From: Paenibacillus oryzisoli | GTDB lineage: Bacteria; Bacillota; Bacilli; Paenibacillales; NBRC-103111 | Length of the DNA stretch: 64,000 nt | Assembly: GCF_001653565.1 (NCBI RefSeq) | Contig: NZ_LYPB01000071.1 | Coordinates: 126,321-190,320 of the forward strand | Direction of reading: 5' to 3' | Part shown: positions 49,884-59,083 of the stretch, in pieces | Layout of the letters: every line of letters starts with the position of its first letter | Numbering within the stretch: position 1 is the stretch's first letter | The notes under the pieces: generated by a model | What the model saw: the letters and a program-made list of their open reading frames with translations, nothing else | What the model was told of the DNA's origin: nothing | Database searches by the model: none | Program-made: the position numbers and the translations under genes

Positions 49884-50015
49884 TTACTCTTCTGTTTCGG
49901 CTACGCCATTCAATTGTTCAGCATAGGCACGCATCAGATCGTAATCGTGATTAAACTCAAGCTCAGCTCCGCGTGCAGACTCTTGTTCCTGAGGAATTTT
50001 GGTCTCATCGTTCAT
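49884..50015 (-). CDS. Small acidic protein of 43 residues
   Basis: The sequence begins MNDETKIPQEQES and ends YAEQLNGVAETEE; 43 residues, acidic, no cysteine, no membrane helix. AAAGGGGTGG lies directly upstream of the ATG and a clean terminator 21 bp after the stop, so the gene has all expected signals. I do not recognise a family. It stands alone between the cytochrome c and SDR genes, same strand as both. Confidence 0.75.
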   Translation of the reverse strand: MNDETKIPQEQESARGAELEFNHDYDLMRAYAEQLNGVAETEE

Positions 50016-50127
50016 GCTGCCCACCCCTTTCTTATTAGGGATTAGGATTTCCTATATCTTATATGCTATCCATTGCCTGCCATGTGTGGCCCTGGCTCTT
50101 TATCAATGAATGCAATACGAACGGTAA

Positions 50128-50877
50128 TTATTCCTCTGCGTATATCATTTTAACGCTCATACCGCCATCAATCGTTAGGTTCTGACCTGTCAGGAATCCT
50201 GCCTTTTCGCTAGCCAAATAAAGACAAGCCGCGGCAATATCTTCGGGCCTGCCAACTCGGCCTACGGGGTGCTGGTTGCGGTCCGCCTCCGAATGGGAAT
50301 AGCTGCCATCGTCCCTTACTTCAATCCATCCTGGAGATATCGCGTTAACGCGAATGCCGTAACCGCCTAAACTAATGGCCATCGCATGGGTCAGCGCAGA
50401 GATACCTCCTTTGGAAGCGGAGTAAGCCTCGGTATTAGGCTCTGACATGACGGCTCTAGTTGACGAGATATTAATGATGGCACCGCCGCGCTCTTGCGCT
50501 TTCATGATGCGGGCTGCAGCTTGTGAACAATGAAAAGTACCACCCAAGTTGACAGCAATAACGTGCATAAATTGATCTGAACGCAGTTCCAACACGTCCT
50601 TATTATGCATGACTCCTGCATTGTTCACTAAGACATCAATACTACCCAAAACACGGGAGGTATGTGCCAGCCATTGCTCGACTTCCTCTGTCCGAGAGAC
50701 GTCCACTTGCATGAAAAGTGCATCGTCTGTAAAGGCACGTAGGAGCTCAATGGTCTCCAGACCTTTATCTTGATGAATATCCGCTATAGAAATGCCATAA
50801 CCTTCTCTGGCAAAAGAAAGAGCAATGGCTCGTCCAATACCCTGCCCTCCGCCAGTAATGACTGCGATTTTGCGCAT
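50128..50877 (-). CDS. SDR family oxidoreductase
   Basis: A 249-residue classical short-chain dehydrogenase. NAD(P) motif TGGGQGIG at the N-terminus, NNAG, catalytic YSASKGG with upstream Ser, and the LTGQNLTIDGG C-terminus are intact. Substrate unknown; resembles glucose or sorbitol dehydrogenases. The start at 50877 follows GAGGTGA. Downstream of the AraC gene on the same strand (63-bp gap to the AraC stop), possibly co-transcribed. Confidence 0.93.
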   Translation of the reverse strand: MRKIAVITGGGQGIGRAIALSFAREGYGISIADIHQDKGLETIELLRAFTDDALFMQVDVSRTEEVEQWLAHTSRVLGSIDVLVNNAGVMHNKDVLELRSDQFMHVIAVNLGGTFHCSQAAARIMKAQERGGAIINISSTRAVMSEPNTEAYSASKGGISALTHAMAISLGGYGIRVNAISPGWIEVRDDGSYSHSEADRNQHPVGRVGRPEDIAAACLYLASEKAGFLTGQNLTIDGGMSVKMIYAEE

Positions 50878-50939
50878 AGAATCACCTCTAACACTATTTT
50901 CCAACCAGTGTAACACACTTGCTGTTCAAATCAGAAAAG

Positions 50940-51845
50940 CTATTCGATCTTAGGATCATCTTCAGCACCATACAGTCGAAACGAAGACGGTGACATCCCT
51001 GTCATGGATTTGAAATGCCGACTGAAGTAATGAATAGACGTATAGCCAAGCTGGATAGCAACAACTTCTACTTTTACTTCTTTTAGCAGCAGTTTTTTAG
51101 CTAATTGCATGCGTTTATGTATCATATAAGGCTTCGGAGACAAACCCATGACTTCCTTAAATAACTGGGAAAAGTAGATGTGATGATAACCACAGCTCTC
51201 AGCTAATTCGGTTATACGCCATGCACGTTCAGGGTGCTCCACGATCATCTGCAGGGCATTGCGAATCATGCTTCGTTTAGAGTTATGTGCGGCTGAAACA
51301 TCTAACTCACGACGTATGATGTCAGATATAACTTGCATGAGTAGTCCCCTTAATACGAACGAGTATCCATGTTCCTCTTCCTTGTATTCCTGGACAATCT
51401 GATGAAGCATTCGCTCACCTTCTATGAATCTGAAATGAATGGGGATGGCGACGCTGCCATAACCCTCCACTTCAACTGTATCGCTGTGCGCACGTTCAAA
51501 TGGGGGATTCTCGCTAAGGTTTATTATCTTAGGACCTGGATGAATAGGCACTGGAGACAGTCGATGCCAGTCGAAGTGTAGAGAGATAAAAGTGGCTGAT
51601 TTATCCGCATGAACGGCAAGCTTGTGTGGCGTGTCCGCTCCCAAATAAACACATTCACCTGGAAGTATCACGTATTCATCGGAGCCGATAAATAAATCCA
51701 TGCGTCCAGACACTACATAGACAAGCTGATAATCCGGAATGGTGCGAGGCCCGTAAACGATACGTGCTGGAACGTTCTGAATGTTCGCATAGTTCACTGC
51801 AGGAAGTAATAAACCCATCGGCCCGAGCGAGCGGCATTGTTCCAT
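50940..51845 (-). CDS. AraC family transcriptional regulator (cupin sensor)
   Basis: A 301-residue regulator. The N-terminal cupin (YVVSGRMDLFIGSDEYVILPGECVYL) and C-terminal double HTH (ITELAESCGYHHIYFSQLFKE, VEVVAIQLGYTSIHYFSRHFKSMTGMSPSSFR) are clear. AAGGAG precedes the ATG. Divergent from the dioxygenase gene; two TGCAACGA direct repeats 22 bp apart in the shared upstream region are a candidate operator. Confidence 0.92.
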   Translation of the reverse strand: MEQCRSLGPMGLLLPAVNYANIQNVPARIVYGPRTIPDYQLVYVVSGRMDLFIGSDEYVILPGECVYLGADTPHKLAVHADKSATFISLHFDWHRLSPVPIHPGPKIINLSENPPFERAHSDTVEVEGYGSVAIPIHFRFIEGERMLHQIVQEYKEEEHGYSFVLRGLLMQVISDIIRRELDVSAAHNSKRSMIRNALQMIVEHPERAWRITELAESCGYHHIYFSQLFKEVMGLSPKPYMIHKRMQLAKKLLLKEVKVEVVAIQLGYTSIHYFSRHFKSMTGMSPSSFRLYGAEDDPKIE

Positions 51846-51915
51846 GTGTGTCGTTCTCCTTATTGATTTCTGTTCCTAAATAGTTCTCTGTCCCCGGTTA
51901 AATACCTTTGAAAAG

Positions 51916-51945
51916 TGCAACGAATTCTACCCTTTCCTGCAACGA
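51916..51945. promoter_or_regulatory. Direct repeat TGCAACGA, candidate AraC operator
   Basis: TGCAACGA at 51916-51923 and again at 51938-51945, both followed by a T-rich half. The 22-bp distance is about two helical turns, typical for AraC-family half-sites. Lies between divergent genes at 50940-51845 and 52026-52838. Confidence 0.45.
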
Positions 51946-52025
51946 CTTTAGAATGATGCCCTGTTAGACTTACATGTGTAAAGAGCAATAACGGTTATCA
52001 ACACATGGTGGATGGGGGATTAAGC

Positions 52026-52838
52026 ATGCTGACAGTGGAACAAGTAGAGGCTTTTGAACGTGATGGGTTTGTAAAAGGTGAAGTAGTGCTAAACGACGAG
52101 GAGGTTGAGCTTTTACGCCATGAGCTGGATCTCGTATTGGAAGGGGGAACCGTGAAGAAACCAGTGCTGAGTCGTAATTTATTAGATAAAAGTGACTATG
52201 GAATGAGCATGGAAGCGAATGAAACCATCGTTCAAGTTGTTAACATTTGGATGGCTAGTGATCTTTATTTACAGCATGCAGCAAATCGCACCTTATGTGA
52301 GGATGTTGCACAACTTGCGGGAACAGATACCTTACGTATTTGGCATGATCAAATTCAATACAAACCGCCTGTCACAGGTGGGCCAACGAAGTGGCATCAA
52401 GATCATCCCTTATGGCCGATTATTAAACCGGCGGATCTGATTAGCGCCTGGGTGGCGTTGGATGATGCAGTTGTTGAGAACGGTTCCATGTGGATGGTAC
52501 CTGGTAGTCATAGGTGGGGAGATCATCAAAGGCACCTGCTTCATGGTCAAGACCATATGCCGCAGCATAAGCGTCCAGAATTGTTGCCCCAAGGTGTGGA
52601 GATCAAACCGGTACCCTTCGAGATCAAGAAAGGTCAAGTCGGCTACCATCACTGTATGACCTGGCACGGATCTCTGCCTAACAACTCCCAGATGAAACGG
52701 CGTGCGATTGCAGTTCATTATATGCCGGGCAACATTCGTTATGAGCCCATCGGCAACCATCCTATGAACAAGCATATCCATGTTCAGCCAGGTGAACTTT
52801 TGACTGGGGCAGATTTCCCAGTTGTTTATAGTAAATAA
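52026..52838 (+). CDS. Phytanoyl-CoA dioxygenase family protein
   Basis: A 270-residue Fe(II)/2-oxoglutarate oxygenase. The metal motif is WHQDHP (HxD) with the distal histidine in the MTWHGSLPNNS region, followed by the 2-oxoglutarate arginine in KRRAIAVHYMPG. PhyH-type enzymes hydroxylate diverse small molecules. The start at 52026 follows GATGGGGGA. Divergent from the AraC gene that probably controls it; a terminator follows. Confidence 0.9.
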   Translation: MLTVEQVEAFERDGFVKGEVVLNDEEVELLRHELDLVLEGGTVKKPVLSRNLLDKSDYGMSMEANETIVQVVNIWMASDLYLQHAANRTLCEDVAQLAGTDTLRIWHDQIQYKPPVTGGPTKWHQDHPLWPIIKPADLISAWVALDDAVVENGSMWMVPGSHRWGDHQRHLLHGQDHMPQHKRPELLPQGVEIKPVPFEIKKGQVGYHHCMTWHGSLPNNSQMKRRAIAVHYMPGNIRYEPIGNHPMNKHIHVQPGELLTGADFPVVYSK

Positions 52839-52872
52839 AAAAAGTTGCGGAATGAATGTTCCGCAACTTTTT
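52838..52872 (+). terminator. Terminator of the dioxygenase gene
   Basis: AGTTGCGGAA pairs with TTCCGCAACT, with A and T runs on either side. Confidence 0.92.
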
Positions 52873-52971
52873 CATCTGCTTTATCGACCACGTAAACGAT
52901 ATATCCTATTTAAACCATATGCGCCATTGTTAGGTTTCACAATGTACTAACGAATCTTGACCCTGCTAGAG

Positions 52972-53910
52972 TTATACTGCAGCCGCAGTTAAATCAAGCC
53001 ATGCAAGTTCCTCTGCCGACAATACGAGCTCTGCGCCGTCGCGGCAGGAGACCATTTCGGCCTCGGTGCGAGGTCCGATCAGCGCGCACGCAGGAAGCGG
53101 CTGACTTATGACATAGGCGAGAGCGATCTGGATGGCGCTCACGCCTTTTTCTTGTGCGAGTTGCTGTGCACGCTGCAACCGCAGCCAGTTCTCGTCGCTG
53201 TAGAATACGCGAACGAGATCAGCGTTATCGCGGATTTCTGGCGAGAACCGGCCCGTGAAGAAACCGCGCGCTTGCGAAGACCACGACAGCAGTGGAAACT
53301 GCTGCTCTTCGTACCAGCGCAAGGCCTCTGTATCGACTGACACGCAGCCAGCCCAGAACGGCTCATTCGGTTTAGCGAGACTAAGATTAGGCGAGCTGAA
53401 GCTAAAGCCAACTAAGCCATGCTTCGCGGCATATTCATTGGCTTCTTGCAAACGCTGGTGCGTCCAGTTGGATCCGCCGAAAGCACGAATGCGGCCAGCT
53501 TCCAAATGTTCATTCAGCGCTTCAACGATGACACCAACAGGTGTTGCCGGGTCATCTCGGTGCAAACCGTACAAATCGATGTAGTCGGTACGCATCCGAT
53601 CTAAACTTGTCTGTAAGTCCTGATGAATAGCTTCCGGATTCACGCGAGGTCCTTTGCTATCATGATGAGCACCTTTGGTGAATATCACCATCTCGTCCCT
53701 TTTGCCCGTTTCTTCTAACCAAATACCAATGGCTTGTTCGCTTTGCCCACCACAATAAACATGAGCAGTATCAATCGTGTTTCCACCAATAGCCAAATAA
53801 TGATGGAGGATTTCGCTGACTTCATGCGGGTTGTCTAATCTGAAAAAGTCAGATCCCATTACCAATTTGGATACGGGTTTATCTAATCCTTTTATTTGAA
53901 TATGCTTCAT
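52972..53910 (-). CDS. Aldo/keto reductase
   Basis: A 312-residue NADPH-dependent AKR barrel. NTIDTAHVYCGGQSEQAIGIWL contains the catalytic Asp-Tyr pair, IFTKGAHHD the lysine, and YIDLYGLHRDDP the histidine. Substrate unknown. GGGGATGA precedes the ATG. It follows the Gfo/Idh gene by 30 bp on the same strand, so the two are probably one operon for sugar or cyclitol metabolism. Confidence 0.93.
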   Translation of the reverse strand: MKHIQIKGLDKPVSKLVMGSDFFRLDNPHEVSEILHHYLAIGGNTIDTAHVYCGGQSEQAIGIWLEETGKRDEMVIFTKGAHHDSKGPRVNPEAIHQDLQTSLDRMRTDYIDLYGLHRDDPATPVGVIVEALNEHLEAGRIRAFGGSNWTHQRLQEANEYAAKHGLVGFSFSSPNLSLAKPNEPFWAGCVSVDTEALRWYEEQQFPLLSWSSQARGFFTGRFSPEIRDNADLVRVFYSDENWLRLQRAQQLAQEKGVSAIQIALAYVISQPLPACALIGPRTEAEMVSCRDGAELVLSAEELAWLDLTAAAV

Positions 53911-53940
53911 AGTTCATCCCCAGCCTCTCGTTATGAATGA

Positions 53941-54936
53941 TTACAGCTGAACGCGCGCGCGTTCTGTTGCGGATTGCAAGCAAGCGTCGATGATTTTCAA
54001 ATTCAGAATCGCATCACGTGCAGGGAAGCGTTGCGGTTTCTCACCCCAAGCCGCATAGGCCATATCGTCAACTTGCAGAGCATATTGGTTAAGGAAAGGA
54101 ACTTTTTCTTCCCGTTGCTCGTTGCCAGCGTAAACTTGGAAATGACCCGATTCTTCGGTTGGTGTAACGAATGCCGATGGGATCACAATTCGTCCTTTGG
54201 AACCTAGAATCTCAAGTGTATTCCGGAACGATGCCCACATCCCGCAATCGAATGTAAGTGCTACATTGCCACTGAATTCAACAAGTCCGGACATCATCAT
54301 ATCGACATTGTCATGTTCAGGTGAGAAGAATGCATGCGTCGTAACAGCCTCAGGTTCACGATCCAGCAAAAATCTAGCAGCACTTAGTGGGTAACAACCC
54401 ACGTCATAGACCGAACCGCCGCCCCATTCGCGGACGAAACGAACATTTTTGCTATCATTTGGATTACTGAATGTAAATGTACCGTGAATACCGCGAATAT
54501 CTCCGATTTCGCCAGATTGCATGATTTCCTTCACACGCTCGTAACGTGGGTGATGACGGTACATGAAAGCTTCAGCGAACAGGACGCCAGCTTCTTCACT
54601 AACGGTAACCATTTCTTCAACTTCAGCTGCCGTCAGTGCAGCCGGCTTCTCACATAGGACATGCTTTCCTGCTTGTGCTGCGCGAATCGTCCACTCTTTA
54701 TGTAAATGGTTCGGGAGTGGGATGTAGATCGCATCAATATTCGGATCGGCAATCAATTCTTCATAGCTGCCATAAGCTGTCGGGATATCAAGTTTGGCGG
54801 CTACTTCTTGTGATTTTTCCAAATTGCGGCTTGCGATTGCGCTTACAACACCTGTTTGCGATTGCTGAATCCCCGGAATACAGGCACGGATTGCAATACC
54901 CGCACAGCCCAGAATTCCCCAACGTAGTTTCGTCAT
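53941..54936 (-). CDS. Gfo/Idh/MocA family oxidoreductase
   Basis: A 331-residue NAD(P)-dependent dehydrogenase. Rossmann motif WGILGCAGIA, EKPAALTAAEVEEM with the catalytic lysine, and GGGSVYDVGCYPLSAARFLL are typical. Substrates in this family are sugars and inositols. The start at 54936 follows AAGGAG; the ORF to 55032 lacks a site. Divergent from the AraC gene at 55070. Confidence 0.93.
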   Translation of the reverse strand: MTKLRWGILGCAGIAIRACIPGIQQSQTGVVSAIASRNLEKSQEVAAKLDIPTAYGSYEELIADPNIDAIYIPLPNHLHKEWTIRAAQAGKHVLCEKPAALTAAEVEEMVTVSEEAGVLFAEAFMYRHHPRYERVKEIMQSGEIGDIRGIHGTFTFSNPNDSKNVRFVREWGGGSVYDVGCYPLSAARFLLDREPEAVTTHAFFSPEHDNVDMMMSGLVEFSGNVALTFDCGMWASFRNTLEILGSKGRIVIPSAFVTPTEESGHFQVYAGNEQREEKVPFLNQYALQVDDMAYAAWGEKPQRFPARDAILNLKIIDACLQSATERARVQL

Positions 54937-55069
54937 GATCGTATTTCTCCTTTTTGTTAACGGAATGTGTAACGTTATATTGCTATTATAAAATGAGTTA
55001 TTTAAAATGAATATAACAATATATTGAATCAACTATCGTAATATTGTCATTAGAGATGGAGGTCGTTCG

Positions 55070-55912
55070 ATGCGCCGACATGTTATGTTACCTAAATTAC
55101 AGCAATCTATGTATTTCATATTCCCTGAATCCGTCGGCTGGTATAACGAAGAGCCCCAACATGACGTTGAACGTCCCGAGGGTTTATGGTCAACGTATAG
55201 TTTGCATTTTGTCATCTCGGGCAAAGGTTATGTGGAGATTGAGGGCCAACTGTACACCTTGCAAAAGGGGGATGCCTTCTTATTTCCGCCCTATCAAGAG
55301 CAGCGTTATTATAGTTCGAAAGATGATCCATGGGATGTTCGTTGGGTACATTTCTATGGGGATCAGATCAAGGAGTTCCTGTTGGAGAAAGGATTTCTAC
55401 GCAATCTATGGACGTTAAAAAGAAGTGCTGAGCTTGAAAGAGCATTCAATGAACTGCTCGTAGAAGCGGAAGCACATCAAATACTTCGACCGACGCAATT
55501 GAGCACGTTGATGTATATGATTTTGTGCGAATTCATGAGCTATGCTTCACCCTTAACGGTCAATCGAGGGACGGAATCCGTAGATCGGATTCTAGCCTTG
55601 CTTCCAGAGATGCAGCGTAGAGCTTGCGAGCCATTTAATCTGGAGGAGTGGGCGGAGCAGACGGGGGTCAGTACGTATTATTTCTGCAAAATATTTCGAA
55701 AAGCCACATCGATGACACCGCTATCGTTCATCACACTTTGCCGAATCCAATTCGCTAAGCAGCGGTTAATTGAGAAGGAAAATTGGCCGATCAAGGATAT
55801 CGCCATAGAAGCGGGTTATACGTCTGCAAGCTATTTCAATCAGCGATTTCATGAACATGAAGGCATGACACCGAGTGAGTTTCGCAGTTTATATATGAAA
55901 GGCCCCTTATAG
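55070..55912 (+). CDS. AraC family transcriptional regulator
   Basis: A 280-residue regulator with N-terminal cupin (LHFVISGKGYVEIEGQLYTL, KGDAFLFPPYQEQRYYS) and C-terminal double HTH (FNLEEWAEQTGVSTYYFCKIFRK, IKDIAIEAGYTSASYFNQRFHEHEGMTPSEFR). GGAGGT precedes the ATG. Divergent from the Gfo/Idh-aldo/keto reductase operon, which it likely controls. Confidence 0.92.
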   Translation: MRRHVMLPKLQQSMYFIFPESVGWYNEEPQHDVERPEGLWSTYSLHFVISGKGYVEIEGQLYTLQKGDAFLFPPYQEQRYYSSKDDPWDVRWVHFYGDQIKEFLLEKGFLRNLWTLKRSAELERAFNELLVEAEAHQILRPTQLSTLMYMILCEFMSYASPLTVNRGTESVDRILALLPEMQRRACEPFNLEEWAEQTGVSTYYFCKIFRKATSMTPLSFITLCRIQFAKQRLIEKENWPIKDIAIEAGYTSASYFNQRFHEHEGMTPSEFRSLYMKGPL

Positions 55913-56022
55913 TTGAGGATGGGGGTTGGATGTGTTGGCTGGTACTAGAGAAAGTTAGTACTTTTGGAAGTGGTGACTGAACGGTACCCTTAGTCTATCA
56001 AGGCGATAAGGGGGCTGCGCAG

Positions 56023-56655
56023 ATGGATAGTCAAGCGAGTAAGAAATCTTTTCAAACCAATTGGATATTGCATATGATCTTGGTAGTCTGGCTTGTTGTG
56101 TGGGGATGGTTGGCGATTGCGCCGCATAGTCGTGGGGATTGGGTGCTAGAAAATCTGTTGACATGGGCAGCATTACTTGGATGTATCGTAACATATAGAT
56201 TTTTTGCATTTTCAAATTTAACATATGGCTTATTGGCCAGTTTCCTGTTGTTGCATAGCGTAGGGGCGCACTTTTCATATAATGGGACGTGGTTTGATCC
56301 CTGGCTGCGCAGTGTATTTGGGTCTGAACGGGACCACTTCGATCGGCTAGTTCATTTCAGTTTCGGATTGCTGTGCGCCTATCCCATCTATGAAGGTTTA
56401 AGGTGCCTGACAACGCTTGGTAGAAGATGGATTTATGTGATGACGTGTGTTATCGTTTTGGCTATGGGCGCATTCTATGAGCTTATCGAAATGTGGGTTG
56501 CCATGATCGTAGCACCTGAGCTCGGCACTTTATTCGTTGGTGCGCAAGGGGATCCGTGGGATGCCCAACATGATATGGAACTTGCCCTATATGGAGCGAT
56601 TATTGCGATGTGTGTGACGGCTTTTGGGAAGCGAAGGAATGTGGTAGATAAATGA
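56023..56655 (+). CDS. DUF2238 membrane protein (YjdF-like)
   Basis: A 210-residue protein with about five to six hydrophobic helices. HSVGAHFSYNGTW, DHFDRLVHFSFGLL and the acidic/basic-rich GDPWDAQHDMELALYGA loop are hallmarks of DUF2238. Function unknown. Likely a short operon with the lactonase gene 27 bp downstream. Confidence 0.85.
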   Translation: MDSQASKKSFQTNWILHMILVVWLVVWGWLAIAPHSRGDWVLENLLTWAALLGCIVTYRFFAFSNLTYGLLASFLLLHSVGAHFSYNGTWFDPWLRSVFGSERDHFDRLVHFSFGLLCAYPIYEGLRCLTTLGRRWIYVMTCVIVLAMGAFYELIEMWVAMIVAPELGTLFVGAQGDPWDAQHDMELALYGAIIAMCVTAFGKRRNVVDK

Positions 56656-56681
56656 TAGGGGAATATGGGAGGTAGGATTGG

Positions 56682-57812
56682 ATGGGAAGTGAAGAGTTAG
56701 AGGCAAGAGTGAATGCAAGTGCAAGTGCAAGTGCTAATGAAAATGCACAGACATATGTGTATGTTGGTTCCTATACGGATGAACAGCATCCCGTGGGCAT
56801 TTCTTTATATCGTTTTAATAGGCAAAATGGTGAGTTGACGCTGGTTGAAACGTATAGCGATTTGCCGAATGCTTCGTTTATAGCGGTGAACAAGGAGAAA
56901 ACCGTCTTGTACGCTGTAAGCGAAACGGATTCATACGAAGGACGATTTGGGGGTTCGGCAGCAGCTTATGCGATTGAAGTGGGTACGGGGAGGTTGAGCA
57001 AAATCAACCAACAGCCGGCAGATGGCTCTGCGCCTTGCTACATTAGCTTGGACGCGACAGGCCGGATGGTGTATGTGGCGAATTACCTCAGCGGCGATGT
57101 AACGGTGTTTCCCATCGAGGCTGGCGACGGTTTGGGTGAGCGTTCGCAACTGATCAAACATGAAGGCGAGCTTGGACCGCAAGCGGATCGCCAAGAGGCG
57201 CCGCATGCGCATTCGATTATCCCGTCTCCGGATAATCGCTATGCTGTATCGGCCGATCTCGGCCTAGATCGGCTAGTCATTAGCCGCATTGACGCGGAGA
57301 GCGGAGACCTGCTGCCGCATGGCGGAGCGGACGTTAAGCCGGGCGCGGGCCCGCGCCATGTGGTGTTTAACGCGGACAGTACGTACGTGTACGCGATCAA
57401 TGAGCTGGACAACACGGTCACCGTGTTGTCTTATGAGGCGGACGCGGGCCGCATGGCCGCGGTCCAAAGCTTGTCGACACTGCCGGAGGACTTCGGCGGT
57501 GTCAGCTATTGCGCGGACATCCACCTCGCAGAGGATGGCCGCTTCTTGTATGCATCGAACCGCGGACACGACAGTGTCGCGGTTTATGGGGTCGACCGAG
57601 ACAGCGGCACGCTGTCGGTCGTGGGCTGGCAGTCGACGCGGGGCCAATGGCCGCGGAACTTCGCACTGTCGCCGCAGGATGAGTTCCTGCTTGCGGCGAA
57701 CCAGAACTCCAACAGCATCGTTGTCTTCCGCAGGGACGCGGAGACAGGGATGCTGCAAGAAACAGAGCAAACCGTAGCGGTATCGCGGCCGGTTTGCGTG
57801 CAATTTCTCTAA
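56682..57812 (+). CDS. Lactonase family beta-propeller protein (6-phosphogluconolactonase type)
   Basis: A 376-residue seven-bladed propeller of the Pgl/YkgB group. TYVYVGSYTDEQHPVGISLYRF opens the propeller, HSIIPSPDNRYAVSADLGLDRL and GAGPRHVVFNADSTYVYAINELDNTVTVLSY are typical blades; NQNSNSIVVFRRD ends it. Residues 10-20 are an odd Ala/Ser repeat. The 3' half is much more GC-rich than the 5' half. Enzymatic role (6-phosphogluconolactone hydrolysis) is inferred from family. Confidence 0.88.
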   Translation: MGSEELEARVNASASASANENAQTYVYVGSYTDEQHPVGISLYRFNRQNGELTLVETYSDLPNASFIAVNKEKTVLYAVSETDSYEGRFGGSAAAYAIEVGTGRLSKINQQPADGSAPCYISLDATGRMVYVANYLSGDVTVFPIEAGDGLGERSQLIKHEGELGPQADRQEAPHAHSIIPSPDNRYAVSADLGLDRLVISRIDAESGDLLPHGGADVKPGAGPRHVVFNADSTYVYAINELDNTVTVLSYEADAGRMAAVQSLSTLPEDFGGVSYCADIHLAEDGRFLYASNRGHDSVAVYGVDRDSGTLSVVGWQSTRGQWPRNFALSPQDEFLLAANQNSNSIVVFRRDAETGMLQETEQTVAVSRPVCVQFL

Positions 57813-57838
57813 AGCGCTGAACGCGCAGCGCGAGGCGA

Positions 57839-57873
57839 AAGAAGGGGCAAGTTTCCACTTGCCCCTTCTTTTT
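57839..57873 (+). terminator. Terminator of the lactonase gene
   Basis: AAGAAGGGGCAAG (57839-57851) pairs with CTTGCCCCTTCTT around TTTCCA and ends in a T run. Confidence 0.93.
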
Positions 57874-57924
57874 TGCTAGCTGTGCGCTGTAACGGTGAAA
57901 AACACGCTTACAGTAGAAGAGAGA

Positions 57925-58660
57925 GTCTCGCTCCGCCTTAGTGATGAAAAACATCACTAACCAATCCGAATCGCCGCCCCCGCTAGCTACGCTCCGCCTT
58001 AGTGATGAAAAACATCACTAACCAAGCCAAATCGCCGCCATCCGCTAGCTACGCTCCGCCTTAGTGATGAAAAACATCACTAACCAAGCCAAATCGCCGC
58101 CATCCGCTAGCTACGCTCCGCCTTAGTGATGAAAAACATCACTAACCAATCCGAATCGCCGCCCCCCGCCAGCTACGCTCCAACTTAGTGATGAAAATCA
58201 TCACTAACCAAGCCAAATCCCCGCCATCCGCTAGCTACGCTCCGCCTTAGTGATGAAAAACATCACTAACCAAGCCAAATCGCCGCCCCCGCCAGCTACG
58301 CTCCGCCTTAGTGATGAAAAACATCACTAACCAATCCGAATCGCCGCCCCCGCCAGCCACGCTCCAACTTAGTGATGAAAATCATCACTAACCAAGCCAA
58401 ATCCCCGCCATCCGCTAGCCACGCTCCAACTTAGTGATGAAAATCATCACTAACCAATCCGAATCGCCGCCCCCCGCTAGCTACGCTCCAACTTAGTGAT
58501 GAAAAACATCACTAACCAAGCCAAATCCCCGCCATCCGCTAGCCACGCTCCAACTTAGTGATGAAAAACATCACTAACCAAGCCAAATCGCCGCCCCCCG
58601 CTAGCTACGCTCCGCCTTAGTGATGAAAATCATCACTAACCAAGCCAAATCGCCGCCAGT
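57925..58660. repeat. Palindrome array 2: twelve copies, 61-62 bp period
   Basis: Cores start at 57938, 57999, 58061, 58123, 58185, 58247, 58308, 58369, 58431, 58493, 58555 and 58617. Arms TTAGTGATG and CATCACTAA are invariant in all twelve; the loop is AAAAA or AAAAT. Spacers come in a few flavours built from CCAAGCCAAATCGCCGCC and CCAATCCGAATCGCCGCC followed by a GCTAGCTACGCTC-type end. The core is the same as in array 1, 25 kb away, but spacers differ. Confidence 0.93.
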
Positions 58661-58689
58661 TGTCACCATCCCCCGCCACACTCCGTCAA

Positions 58690-58770
58690 ACCAATAAATC
58701 CGCAAAAATTAGTTGCAGATGCAACGTATTCGGCGTACACTGAATTAGTGGCAAGTGCAACGATTCGGCA
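58690..58770. repeat. Two copies of an ATTAGTTGCA/TGCAACG element
   Basis: ATTAGTTGCAGATGCAACG (near 58708) and ATTAGTGGCAAGTGCAACG (near 58754) both continue into TTCGGC. The first is a near-palindrome GTTGCA-GA-TGCAAC. Confidence 0.65.
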
Positions 58771-58799
58771 GTATGAGTGTTATCAGGTTTAGTTAGTGT

Positions 58800-59045
58800 A
58801 ATCCGTTTATCAAATTTTAGTTAAATCGTAGCCAGTTTTAACAATTTAGTTAATTTGAAGTTAGTTAATTTGAAGTTAGTTAATTTGAAGTTAATTAATT
58901 TGAGGTTAGTTAATTAGCAGTTAGTTAAGTAGAATTCAGTTAAATAGTTAATTAAGAGGTAGTTAAGGAGTAGTTAAAATAGGTAGTTAAGAGGTAGTTA
59001 CATAGGCAATTAAGCAGTAGTTACTTAAGTAATAATTAGTTTTTT
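58800..59045. repeat. AT-rich tandem repeats of AGTTAGTTAATTTGA type
   Basis: The 15-bp unit occurs about four times intact around 58850-58915, then decays into AGTTAA- and GGTAGTTA-containing variants to about 59045. No gene. Ends about 40 bp before the MarR gene, so it may lie in that promoter region. Confidence 0.8.
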
Positions 59046-59083
59046 TCTAGTCGTACATTCAGAAACAAGGAGGGGCTGTTGGG

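Noticed and set aside
57289..57777. Plus-strand 162-codon Arg/Thr-rich frame and minus-strand 176-codon frame inside the lactonase gene
   Set aside because: Typical shadow frames of GC-rich coding DNA; the propeller protein runs through without interruption.
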